A DNA stretch of 64,000 bases from Membranipora membranacea. Lineage: Eukaryota; Bryozoa; Gymnolaemata; Cheilostomatida; Membraniporidae. Positions within the stretch are counted from its first letter, which is position 1. Every line of letters begins with the position of its first letter. The notes under the pieces were generated by a model that saw only the letters and a program-made list of their open reading frames with translations, was not told the DNA's origin and made no database searches. Below are positions 47,122 through 59,769 of the stretch, in pieces. A program made the translations under genes and the position numbers. The stretch covers positions 28,184,283 to 28,248,282 of the forward strand of contig OU612066.1 in assembly GCA_914767715.1 (NCBI GenBank), in the 5' to 3' direction.

Positions 47122-50100
47122 ATGCTGAGCCCTTCACATAAGAGTCGGGAGCAGATTACAGCCACAGCTACTAGCATAACAATGATTCCCACAATTCCGT
47201 CGACCTCTATCTTCGCACAATCATACAGACCTATGAATCTGCCTTTATCTCTGAATCCGTACAGTGCTATGCTGTGTAGCTGGTCTACAGCTTGGAACAG
47301 CATACAGGAAGCGCAGCAGAAAATACTCCTTCAAGGCGGAGATATTCAACCTAACGGACAATCAAGCAAGGGAGATAACTCACATCAAGGTAAGCCCCGT
47401 CTCCCATGTGAAAAGTTGTACAATGCAAATTTATCAAATTTTGGTCTTGAATTTAAATTCTCAGAGGCAGTACATTTGGATAATTCATGTTCCAGAGCAA
47501 AACATTTTTCTTTGTAATAGGCACATCAAGTAAAGGGTGATAGCCCCTTTTATTCCTGAGAGTTCTTTCTTCTATGTAAATTAGCAAGGAAAGCACCAAA
47601 AATGTGTAAGATTACACACCAGGTGAAAGAAACACCAAATTAATTACTGCAAATACAATAGTTTTAAAAACAGCACTCATTCTTATAAGTGTCAACAATT
47701 TGTACCGCCCAGCTGTCAGAATCAAGATTTTACATAAATTTGAATATTAGAGTCAAAAAGCATAAACGAAAATAAAGGCATCGAACTTCAGCTACCAACC
47801 GCAGGAAGTAGTTCTGCTAAAATCTTTACAAATTGAATTTCATATTTGAATGGTAAATTGGTATAACACCATAGTTGTACTTGCCAGGGGTGGGCCGCAC
47901 ACCAAAGAATATCACACGGGTAAATGAATAAATGAAACTTGAAGCCCTGGGCCTGATACTTTGGTTGAGAGGGTCAAAATCTTCTGGCCTTATTAATGTT
48001 TTAGAAACTTGTCAGGTTAGCAATTATACTTACCAAAACCTGAAAATAATTTACAGAAAAGAATCTAAAACAAATAAACCGTCTTCCGCTTTTTCTGATT
48101 ATGCCCTTGATACAATTAAACCACATTGGAAGTAAGATTCCTACCAATGAAACACCCATCTAAAATTAGATGTAAAAGCTTCGCGTGAAGACACAGGGGG
48201 TGGGCTAGTTTTAGTCTGCTAGAATATCTAGACATCGCCTCCATATTACTGCTTTAGATCGAGGTCCCTTCACTGAGCTGAACAGGTTAGAAAAGGTTCT
48301 AGCGAAGAGTTACATTAGATGCTGTCAGTCCATGATGATTGCTCAGGTTCTCTCAAAGAGTTACATTAGATGCTGTCAGTCCATGATGATAGCTCAGGTT
48401 CTCTCAAAGAGTTACATTAGATGTTGTCAGTCCATGATGATAGCTCACAATTATACGAACTTATCCTGTTTGATAATTTAATAGATGACTGTGACTCCAA
48501 CTCTGACGGGGGAGACAAGCGTAGAAGATCTCGCACAAATTTCACAAGCTGGCAGATGGACGAGTTGGAGAGGGCGTTTCATGACTGTCACTATCCAGAT
48601 ATATTCAGTAGAGAAGCGCTGGCTGTCAGATTAAATCTAGTCGAGTCTAGAGTGCAGGTATGATAGTTTTATATTACACCGTGAGGGGGGTTATAACTAT
48701 CCACCCTATAAAGTCAGTATAGTAATGGATCTCAAGCAATTTTGTGCAAGGAAAAGTTTTGAGCTTGGTTATTAAATAAGTTAAAGAAAATAAGTTTCTA
48801 TTTGACAGAAAAAAACTGGGTCAAGCTTTTAGAGCAGCATAATAAGCTGGTTGTTTGTCATTGGAATTTTTATGTCTCCTTTGGACACGAAGAGCGAACC
48901 CCGCAAAAAAGTTGTAATTGCCAACTGAAGAAATAATATAAAAAAATCAATATAAACATGTCAAAAATCACTTGCATTTAAAATAATGATTGTCTCTGGC
49001 GTTTGCAATAAAAATATCCGGGGATTAGAGATTTTTACTCTCCGCACGGATGTAATATTTCATTAGTTTTTACGGTGGAGGTGCAGCCCGAGAGGTCAAC
49101 CCTATGAGGCAATCTCCTGATTGAAACAGACAAACCATCAGTACAAAGGAGAATAAAATAAGAATTATATATTATATTATGTAAAGATAAATGACCTTCC
49201 CTCACCTCCTAATTTTCAAACACTCCAGCGGGTATTAGCTCAATTTCAGCTAATGTAGACAAAGGTCCATCCATTTTTATTAGGTTTAATAGTACATTAT
49301 TTTAGACAGAGGTAATGGAATTAAATAAAACCGCAAAGATCAAGAAGTGCATGTCCCTTGAAATTATCTTTTTAATCCATTGTTACAAAAAATTACTACT
49401 ATAGCTGATCTTGTTGCAATTCAAGGTTACCATAACCCGTTCGAGTTTTTACCTCTTCAAGCACTGCGGGGATGTTAAGTCAACTATGTAGACATGTATG
49501 CAGCTGTTGTCCAAGAGCATTTACACGCCTGCGCTTACATAAAGCCAGCATGTGGAAATAAACACAAGGTATAATAAGTGTCTAATACTGGAACTATTTG
49601 CAATTTTTGTTTTTTTAATTTAATTTCTGACAAAATTTTTCATTGGTTACATATGTAAGAAATTTACAAAATCAGTAGAATATTCCATGAATGATTTTAA
49701 TAATAATTCATCAACAGTAACAGATCTTTCCACACAGCTGGCAAACCAAATTCATCGGTGAAAATAAATCCACAAAATAGTTACACAGAATTAATAACAG
49801 AATTTTGCCTGACGGGGTAACAAGTACTAAGCGAACAAAATGAAAGGTTTATGCTGTGAATGACCAGAATAGTATCAAGTCTTCCTAGTTCGTATTTAAG
49901 TCATCCGACCAGAAAAACAACATTGCCCTGAATTCACTGATTTCAGCGACCGCAGCAAATAGAATAATGGTCAATACCACCGCGTGATTTCGCGGCTTTC
50001 AGAGATTGGTCTTCACTTTTCAGCTGGACTACATACAGACAACAATTAATTGGTTCTGACGCCGGCCCTGGTTCGATTAATAGGCGTTATTATCTGTCCT

Positions 50101-53100
50101 AATTCTGATACATTGTCACTGAATTATGAGCCAAAAAACACCAAAACAGGATAATCAATTTTCACATGGTTCTCTAGATTAACTTGTGACCTGTTCGTGC
50201 AAAGTCACATTAACAACCATGACCCTTCATCCATCAAGCGGATAAAATGACCATTGAGTATTCGCGGTGTGAACAAATATTTATTCCAGTGCAGCTTTTT
50301 CAATTTCCTTCTCTTAAATTGGCAATGCCAACGAGCACAAGCGCAGACCGCAATGTCACATTGATTCGGAGGATGTTGGTGACCTTTTAGCGAACCTTTC
50401 TCGCTCTTAACCATGCGTGAAGGGTGAATTTAATTGTGACCTCGCTTTTGAACCTCCAACGCCTACACATCAACCTAAACTCCTCAGTAAGCGCTAAATG
50501 CTCCGGGATCCTACTGTTAAACCGCAGTAACCGCATTTTAATTTAAAAAAATTACCAGCTGTGTTCAAGTTAAATTTCAATTACGTCATCAGCCAGACTG
50601 AAGATCATTCGCCGAACCAAGGAGTTAGAGACAAATCTCATTGTTCGAACGCCCTGCAATTATATTGAGTTTACGAAGGTGATCGACTAACAACAAGGAG
50701 GTCCAACTCCTTGCTCACAGAATCAACACAACAAAATACGAGGCAGTGCTTTGCCTTTACTTCACTCACTCGCGAGGCAAGATCGGATAAGTACCATTAA
50801 TGATAAGATCGGATGACATAATGCAGGAAGACAACTTTTTCCATGTTCAGGTGTATTTCTAATAGCGCTATTAAAAGCCGAATTGAACCCAGAACTGGCG
50901 CCAGCCAAAAATAAATTGCAGATGACGCACTGAAAGTATTAACTTAACACACCACATAGAACATCTAAATTATCCCCTTGCGGTGAAATGAGAACCGCTT
51001 AAATTTTCGCAACACCTGTTTGAAACGATTTCTAAATAAACTGGTAATAGAAACAAAAAATCAGTACTTCAACTTGATTTCAATTAACAAGTTCCTTGGA
51101 CACATAAAAAATTAATTTATATGCTAAGTCTCAGTCAGAGTGTAATTTTTTATGTTCTTTACAGGAAAATTAGCTTTCTGACGGACATGATACTGACAAA
51201 TGATCACCTTTAATACACTGTTTCACACCTTCCAGTTGATAAGTGTGATTTATGGGGTACCAATTAAACATTCATAATACAAGAGGCAACTTATCAGAGC
51301 TCAGCCCAAAATCACTTATCAATTGATCATAATTAATTTGTAAGAACTAATCAAAATGGGAAGACATGAACTCCATTTATGGGTTCAACTTGGCTTGAGA
51401 ATTGCTATGTTTTTTGCCATGTCTAGTACACAATGGGGAACGAATAGTTCCCAATCCTTAACCCTCACTGAGGAGAGTGACATTCGCACAAGCTGAGAAG
51501 ATAAATAAAATAGGTTTGTCTTTTCAAATGGTACTTTGAAGACGGCCTTATCTGATAGCCTTGTTCACGGGCCACGGGTTTTGGTTTTTTTGGGTTGCCA
51601 CGTGAACAAGGCTACTTTTCTGAGGGGTTTAACTCATTGCTTAATCACGGCTCTGACAACTCTCTCAGTTTTCCAAAAAAAATCTTTACACCTTAATCAC
51701 ACCCACTATGCAGCAGATCCAATATTCAAGTAGCCTTCTAATGGATGTCTCTCTAAGGAAAGAGGGAGAGAATAAAAATTCTTAATTACATGACAATTTG
51801 ATTAAATGGGAGTCTATTGCCATCAAACATCATTATCAATTTATATACATAGATTACTACATTAAAACCTGACACGACAGCAATAATAGAAAATAAGCAC
51901 CAATTAATTTGCAAATTATTGCACCTAGAAATATTTGCAGAAATCAATAACAGCCAATAATTATAATTTCCGGGGAATTTCACATTCTAAGATGTTTTCA
52001 TTTTGTTTTGTGACGCCATTAATTTAAAAAATAAACATATTATAGATTTTGTATATAAAATGTTTGTTTTTGAATCCATTTAGGTTTTCCTAATTGAAAT
52101 GGCCACGTACAAAGCAGACTTAAATTGACTGCTCCGTGTAGCTTAGCTTGAGTAAAGTGCTATTATATAGAATTTCTGGTCTGATAGGCTGGGACAGATA
52201 ATGAATAATGGCGAGCTTCCGAGCGAAAGCATTTAATCATCCATTTATTACTCGGATGTTTGAGTTATTTATACACCAGCTTGACACAGGTAATGTATTT
52301 AAAGTGTTTAAATAAAAAATTAATCTGTTAATAATCTAATGGATTACTTGTTGAAATATTAAATTCCCATCTCACTCGCAGGAACAAGTGCGCCGATTGA
52401 GTGCAAAATGCAGAGCTAAAACCCAAGCATTAGGACCGCTAATACTGGTATTATACAAACCCGGGCCCATATTATTCGCCATTTATGGTTAAACTCCAGC
52501 CATATAACATGCCTTTTATAACCTGCAACGGTTACACATAACGGCTTCAGACTCACCACTGGCATTCACATATGCCAGTCACATATATAGCTTCCGTGAC
52601 ACCCAAAAATATTTCAATTTTTATCCCAAAGACATTTTGGTCTTTGATTTCTACAATTATAATTTGACCAGTAGTGTGGCTATAATAATAAAGTTAATAT
52701 CTATCTATCTATCTAGACGTTAGGGTTTGCTGGCTGACCAATGAAAATAAAAATATGTAGGTCAACAAGTTCAACTTCTAATAAAAAGTAATATGCTACT
52801 GTTAAACATAAAATATAAAAGATAATATATGTCAGGTCGCGTTACTATAGACAACAAAAAAACAATCGACATTCCTAGTTTTGAATCGGATCAAAAAAGA
52901 ATACCACACAACACTGTGTAACGCTATGAATTCATGAGAGGTAGTAGTTTCTACATAAATTCAAACCATATTGTGACAAAGCTTTGCTCATGTCAGAAAG
53001 AAAGAGATGAACTGTAATTCAGCCTCTGGTTACATGACAGATGAAAAGATCTAAAAGTTTAATTAGAGAAAAGAATGATATTTTACATGCATTGATGCAA

Positions 53101-55330
53101 TTTAGTCATTAAAACCCTAAGTGGATGACTCTTTAGATTTCTCCACTCGAGTTTTTGTTTTCATACGCATTTATAGATTACTAAGTACCATTCTATTCTT
53201 TGTTTTCACATTTTCAATGAACACATTAATTAAAATACTAAACTTTTAATTGATTGAAACTGATACAAGTGTATATTTATGCTTGAGAAGGCTGCCAATG
53301 GCATCTCTGCGGTTTTGTATTATGTTTCAATTAAAATTCAAGAGTTGACACTATCCGCCATTTACTGTCTCGTAAAGGACATTGCTGCATCTAAAGCATA
53401 TTTAAGTTGTTATAAAAATATCATCTATAGTGCTTTTACTATCTGATAGACTGGCCAGTTGCGGAAACACCTTAATTTGAACAAGAAACACATCAATACT
53501 CAGCTAAATGCTTGATGCAATCAATTTACAAAGGCAAATAGAAACAGAATGTCAAATCTGAAATCTCAGACAGGCTTGTTAGAGAGAGACAAACTGCACT
53601 GTCGACACAGATTGACAGCGCGGCGTTTGCCTAGTGAGGGTGTTTATCGTTATTAAACAACAAATGATAGATCGTTTATTATGAAGAGTCAACAATCAAC
53701 ATGCTATCAATGAAGAATTTAAAAATTGAACAGGGCAAAAAATAGTGTGATTGTCATCGGCCTCGTAGGGATAAGGCCACTCAAATTGTCAACAGCATCA
53801 GTCACCCGTCAAAGAAAACCATCAATGTAGGCGACACTGACACACCAAGCAAACTTGTTGGGGTTGGAATGCCCGGGATTCAGTTCAATAACGACCACCA
53901 CATTGTGAACGATGGAGATAGGCCCCAAACTGATGTAACAATATCATCTTAGTAGATAGTTATAAAAGCAACAATAATTTGAGTCGTTTTTTTGTTTTTT
54001 TTTCAGGTTTGGTTCCAGAATAGGCGAGCAAAATGGAGAAAGAAAGAGCATACAAGAAAAGGACCGGGTCGTCCAGCACACAACGCTCAGCCTTTGACGT
54101 GCAGCGGAGACCCGATAGATCCGGAGGAGATGAGAGCTAAGGAGAGAGTGAGGTACGGCATTATTAGTATAGATCACATTCTTCATGACACTTTTAATCT
54201 TAGCTTAATCCATCAGACCTTTTGGTCTAATCTGCCAAGGAATCCTGTAATACCATTCATCTGAACAATTCCATAATTTGTATTGGGAATGATGAATGTA
54301 TCATATTCAAATTAGTGAAGTGGTTTATCGCAAACAAATCCAGCATTAACAAACACAGAGGCCAATTAATATATCACCAAAGATTTGAAGAATAGTTGGC
54401 CTTACCCAGCTTCTCTGACGAACTGTTCGAACTGGAACTGGGACAATACAAACTTTCTTTCTCACATCAGAACCTATTTCACTTCAGGGTCTCTTCAAAA
54501 TTCAAAGATTCAGATTCTCATAATTTTAACATGAATGTTGGGTGACTAATACTATTTCATAACAGAACTGGTTACCCAAAAATGTATTATTTCCTTTCCA
54601 ACTAAAACATTCATTATACAAGTTTTCACCAAAATTCACTTTCACAATTTATTTAAAATTATAATTTATATCGCATCCCGATATACCGAGCCAAATTGCC
54701 TAAATTAAATTAAATTTTTATGTTCACACATTAAAAGCGGTAATCCTCAACTTTAAGTACACTTTAGGAATAAATTATCTGAGTTTACCATTCTGTACTT
54801 CTTGGAAATTGAGAAAGTTAATTAAATCAATTTTGACACTATGTTGATTCAGGGCGGAAAAGAAACGGCGCAGGCAAGAGGAAAGAATGAGTAAGAAAGT
54901 TTTACCGACTTCTGCAACAGACAAGCCAACTCTGAAATCTATGAAACTTAGTGAAGATCAGACGAGTAGTACAACTGTGAGTCAGACTTATCCTGCTGCC
55001 AGAAAATTCTCTAGTAACGGTGTCGGCTCCTTCAACATTGACAATCTGCTGCAGGTGCCTAATCTGAGCCAGGCGGACAAAAGTCGGTCCTATGTAGAAA
55101 GTCTGCAAAAAGCGGGTTTAATGTGGCCAGTGCTAAACACGCCGGCCTCCATCACCCAGCCGATGGGGTTTATAATTCCGCAGCAGGCTCATCTTCTGTC
55201 CGTACCTCAGCCTGTCAGCACTGACACCGGCAGCATCAAGAGTCATAAACAGACTCATATGGACAAACATTCGGTATTAATCGGCGCTAGTGAGGATGAC
55301 GATCAGAGAGGGGTGATCGAAGTTGTTTAA
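47122..55330 (+). CDS. UNCX: UNCX / unc-4 homeobox transcription factor
   Basis: Nuclear paired-like homeodomain protein; relatives specify neuron subtypes and, in vertebrates, somite polarity. Exons: 47122-47389, 48485-48657, 54007-54152 and 54853-55330, phases 1, 0 and 2 all matching, giving 354 residues. The homeodomain runs from [20 protein letters not shown] through [20 protein letters not shown], with Gln at position 50 and the old intron between positions 46 and 47. Directly after it is the family signature [20 protein letters not shown] and [17 protein letters not shown], as in UNCX. The last exon carries FNIDNLL, an eh1-type Groucho-binding motif. ATG 47122 is the first in-frame Met after an acceptor-like TTTGTTTCAG (47087-47096 region); the frame stays open to 47032, so an upstream exon is possible. 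AATAAA lies at 56064. Confidence 0.93.
48295..48447 (+). repeat. 51 bp tandem repeat before UNCX homeobox exon
   Basis: Just under three copies with a 51 bp period, each containing GTTACATTAGATG(C/T)TGTCAG. The array ends about 37 bp before the homeobox exon start at 48485. The period is a multiple of three, but splice phase excludes it from the coding exon. Confidence 0.88.
48658..54006 (+). other. UNCX homeobox intron, 5.3 kb
   Basis: No exon was recognised inside. The intron is AT-rich with some hairpins of the CTCTAACTCCTTGG family near 50616 and 50692 and an ATCT tetranucleotide run near 52700. It is the largest intron in the window and a candidate site for enhancers (inference). Confidence 0.55.
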
Positions 55331-57130
55331 TTTTAGACCTTTCCAGCGCATTGTTATCATTGATAACGAAAAAAAGCAGTTGGAACATCAAGACAACAGA
55401 TTTCTTTTCTACCGTTCATTTTGTAGTTTTGACGATGGTGTTGTCACATAATCGGCTGCACTTATTAGGTTGACCGATATCGTTTTAGTCCATATTTATA
55501 CCAAAGACTCTTTAGAATACTCATGTCGCATCTTCAGTTTCTTCCCTAGTCTGAGCGCCTAGACTGAGCGCTTAGTCTGAGCAGTTTGACTGTCTCTTAT
55601 TCCAATCAACTACGTATCCAGTTTTCAATAATTTAACCTCTGAATATAAACCCAGTATTGTGACTACTTTTTGTGTAACATTTTGGCAATATTTTCAATT
55701 CAACGGCCATTTTGAATTTCTCCTGCCGTATCTATTTAGCTAGGTGTAAGCAGGAAGGGTGGGAGGTTTCCCACTTGCCCTGGTGTTAGCATGCTGGTAA
55801 CAAAGTCTCAAAATGATAGTAACACACTCCAACAGAGCCCATGTTTTTTGTTTGTAAATATATATCTCTTTACATCACTGATTTAGCCTTTACAATAGGT
55901 GTCTTGCCATTTTTCGATTCTATTTTTTGGTTCCATACTGTTTCTAGTAGAAGTACACTGTTTGTGCCTTTTTTAACTTTTCATTTTTTATTCTGTGATA
56001 CTTTTTTCTGGGTCTTTTCCGCAAAGAATGTTGACCTGCAGTTTATTTTCTCTTAAAATTAAAAATAAAACATTAATGCCATTTAGTATGTCCGGTATGA
56101 TAGTGAAATAACCAGGGTGGGATCAGTTAATGAATACCGAACTCAGAATAACTCTTTCGGAGGTGCTAATTATTTATTATATCCGCTTTATTTAAATAAG
56201 TAATGTGGTTCATAGTAGAAATATAATTATCTGCATTCAGGCATTATTTAGAAAAGAACTTTTGCCACAAAAAAAGAGCCGATGATGGCATGACAAACGA
56301 AACCTAAAAGTTCTTGATAAAACTGCAAACAGTGAAGATTTCACTCGTCATCTCTCTTGAGACCCCACCTCATGTCAAGCTTATTAGAAATACCATCCGA
56401 ACCATAAACATATAAATACTCAATTTATATGTTTATAGTCAAAACTATATCCACAATAAAGTTTGAAATTATGATGCCCATCATTATCAGAGAGGATCAA
56501 GGTCATCGAAAGGAGGATCATCGGCTTATAAATAATACAAGTGATAATACTGGTAATCAATAAAAAGATTAGCGATTCAATTACAGTAAAAATCTATTGT
56601 GAGGCAAAGCTAAGCAGTTTATGGATTGACTTTGTTTTGTGGTTGACTATTGTAATCAGCTCTCGTGAGATGAGAATAGCTCAGTTTAAAACTTTACCAA
56701 TGAGTCATGGTTACATTCTGGGAGGTTCTGAAACGATCACAAAACGGAGACAGCAGCTATCTGGGGTGTTTGATAACTAAGCTACATCAAATCACATAAG
56801 TATCGATCAGTCCTCTACAGAAGTGTTAATTTAAATTAATGGACTACACTCAGCAAACCTGTTCTTCGCTGGGAATATCTGACAACATAGAAAAAGAGGC
56901 TGCCATAAATCATGCCACCTCCCCACTGCGAAGCGATAATGGCATATATAAAATATCTAATCAATTAGTAATAACCCAATATCACCATTATAAATGCACA
57001 AAAAAACTACCAGAATAAATAGTTTTACACCCTAAGGCTTCTCCAAACCGCCAGGCGCGTTGCGATAATTGAAAAAATAAAATATCGATCCGGGTCCGTA
57101 ACACAGAACCCATATTAAGAAATAACCAGG
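55331..57130 (+). other. UNCX 3' UTR and downstream
   Basis: This contains a candidate UNCX polyadenylation signal AATAAA at 56064-56069. A short tandem motif GAGCGC(C/T)TAG(T/A)CTGAGC occurs at 55553-55586 and resembles the 23 bp lamin minisatellite unit. No further gene seen. Confidence 0.45.
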
Positions 57131-57390
57131 TAGGTTAAAGTGATTGGTATCATTCCAGAGTTCTCAGTCTAATTTAGAAAACTTCTATAAGGTTTATTAA
57201 CAGCATGTGACCCAGTTTCAACTGATTTTCACTCAAAGATGACATTTGAAGGTACTAAAAAGGTACTATTTTGTATATACCATCATTAAAATAGTACTTT
57301 TTTAGTACCTTAGTACCTTTGCTAAATTAGACTGAGAACTAAAGAATCATACCAAAAACCTGATTCCTTCACAATCACTTTAGGGTTAGC
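57131..57390. repeat. Large foldback element
   Basis: Outer arms share TTCTCAGTCTAATTTAG (57161-57176) and its complement CTAAATTAGACTGAGAA (57322-57338), and further out AAAGTGATT and AATCACTTT. Inner arms AAGGTACTAAAAAGGTACTA at 57249-57272 pair with 57288-57311 with one mismatch. The total is about 260 bp. Confidence 0.75.
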
Positions 57391-59769
57391 CAATTAACAA
57401 CTTCCATTATTCTAGTATGTGGAATATGAGTTCGAGTACGAGCAGAGTTCCGCTTGTCAGCGATACAGCGCTATGTAATACCGGGATCAGCTCAGAATCC
57501 AAACTGTTCATTATGTCTGATGCCAATCTCTGCCCAGATGCTCCGCATATATACTCAACCTTAAACAGAGGAAAGAGAAAAGGGCTCATAACTCCGCACG
57601 GATATCAGCGTAGCAGGACTTGATCATTAGGGGAGTGCATGATGTAGACAAAATTAATTCATCTTGGAAATAACCACAAGTTAACACGTATAAATTTTAG
57701 ATCCTAGTTAATAAAGTCCTGAAAGTGTTATACATAAAACACATTTTTGGATAACCAGAGCCGTTTGGAAATATTATTAGTTACCCGGGTCTTGTCTAAT
57801 GTTGTATACATAATCCACATTAGGACATTTTTAATCCGAATATGCGGATCTATTGCCCTAAAGTCAAATATAGTCTTCCGATTCAAATTAAAAACGAAAC
57901 ATCCACTAATGGATAGATTAGCAAATCTCTTCTGGCCTTTTAGATGAACCAATTCGCTCTCAAATCATTAGATGGAAGGATATATTCCAATCATCAGGTG
58001 AACCTGGGATGGGCAGTAAGACTACTCCCAATTAACCCATAGACCTTCTCAAGGTTATTATCAGATAAATGGGAAGTTCTTATTGAAGGAGACAAACAGG
58101 GATAATTACAAGTTGCCATTAGAAAACAGAATCACCATTTACTGCATATCTCTACAATGCCTAATTGATTTCCAGGTTTGATATGGTGTTCGGAAAATGC
58201 GGAAAAAACCACTTGCCTGGGGAGAATTATAATATTTGCCGGTGTAGGAGGAATGCTTATGAAGAGCCTGCCACAGGCATGGCAATACACCAGAAAATTA
58301 AATATATGACATGTATGTGTGCGATATTTTTGACACTATACTGTGGGAGTTGATCAATCAACAAATTAGGAGGCAGTAACATGCACACTTATGCTAGCTG
58401 GCAGTCGTTGGCGTTAGTTGGCGGTATTTCCATATTCCTTGACAGAAAAGAGGCCCATATATATTGATGGTGAAGCTGTTTTAATCAACCCCATGGCCTC
58501 CCACTACATTTATGTGGTCAGTCAAAGCTAAAAGTGATTTTAATGTTGATTGATTAGTCTTGGAGAATAATCCTATATTATTATCTGCTCAGCCACTGAC
58601 TGCTTGTGGCCACCTTGCAGCAAAAAAGGGTAAAATTGCAAAATATTAGGTCTGAGTTAGAAAGCTATGCAGTGTCACGGAGGAAGGAGGACTTGTGTTT
58701 TAGATTTTGTTGCAAGTGTGTGTGAGAGTACATCAGCGGCGATGGGACAGGCAATGTTTTCAGTTTATGGTAAAAACCAGTTGAGGGATAAAGTATTTTA
58801 CAGTCTGTAAAACTCTCCCAACACTTTAGTGCAGTGACACTGACACAATCTGTCACTTGCACAAGAGTGTCATTTCACTGACAACATGAGACAATCAATT
58901 GTAGATTGAGATGCCTGTTTAAAAAAATTTCAAGGTTTTTATGTAACAATGAATGATGGAAAGTATTATTGTACCCTCCGCTAGCGAAGGCCGTTCTTCC
59001 TAATAAAGTGATCTTGCATGCTGGGAATGCACGTATGTAGAACAATGTTGACACCATGGGTGGTCTTTAAATTACATTTTTTCAAAATTAAATGCAATAA
59101 AAAGAGATTTAAAATAAAGAATGACTTGGTGTCCTGAAGGGTCTTAGGACCATCAAGCTAGCAGTGTCGGCAAGGGGATCCGGGTTGAACTATGAATTGG
59201 CATATTCAGGGCAAAAAATCAGTTTGAAAAAAACCGCAGCGCCAGTGAATTTATTACTCGGCTGTATGGGCAGCACGGGTTTATCTTGTTTATTGGGGGT
59301 AGGGGTAAAAAAGCAATGTGGTTGTCTTAATACTTCGGCTATACAGCAAAACTGGATCAAAACATCCGGGACCGCCCAACAGCCCATCACCACAGACGGC
59401 TCTTCCACACGTTGGGTCGGGAGTGTTGTGCAATGTGAACAAGTGCAAAGATGGTGGCGCAAGGCCAGAAAATTGTGAACGTGGTATATTGACCCAAGAT
59501 GTATGTGCGTCAGTCTGCCTAAGTCAACGTCATCGCACATCATATAAGCAGGGGGCGGCACCAGAACTTGTTGGTTTGGTGCAAAATATGATGTCCGGAA
59601 CATTTTGCAATAATTTGGAGATTCCTGATCTCTCCGATAACTGTCTGCCTTTTTTGCATGAGAGAGCATCAGGCTCAAAGGTGAATGGCCTTTAGCACTT
59701 TCCTCCTAGACAGATCAGCAAAAATCTGAGAGACGTTTTCGACATCTTCCTTCTGCCCTAACGACTCAC
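57391..59769. other. Unassigned region left of gene C
   Basis: Gene C must continue here on the minus strand, but no in-phase exon was recognised. Two open stretches with coding-like composition lie at 57417-57623 (+) and 59164-59695 (both strands); neither has a recognised family. Confidence 0.35.
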
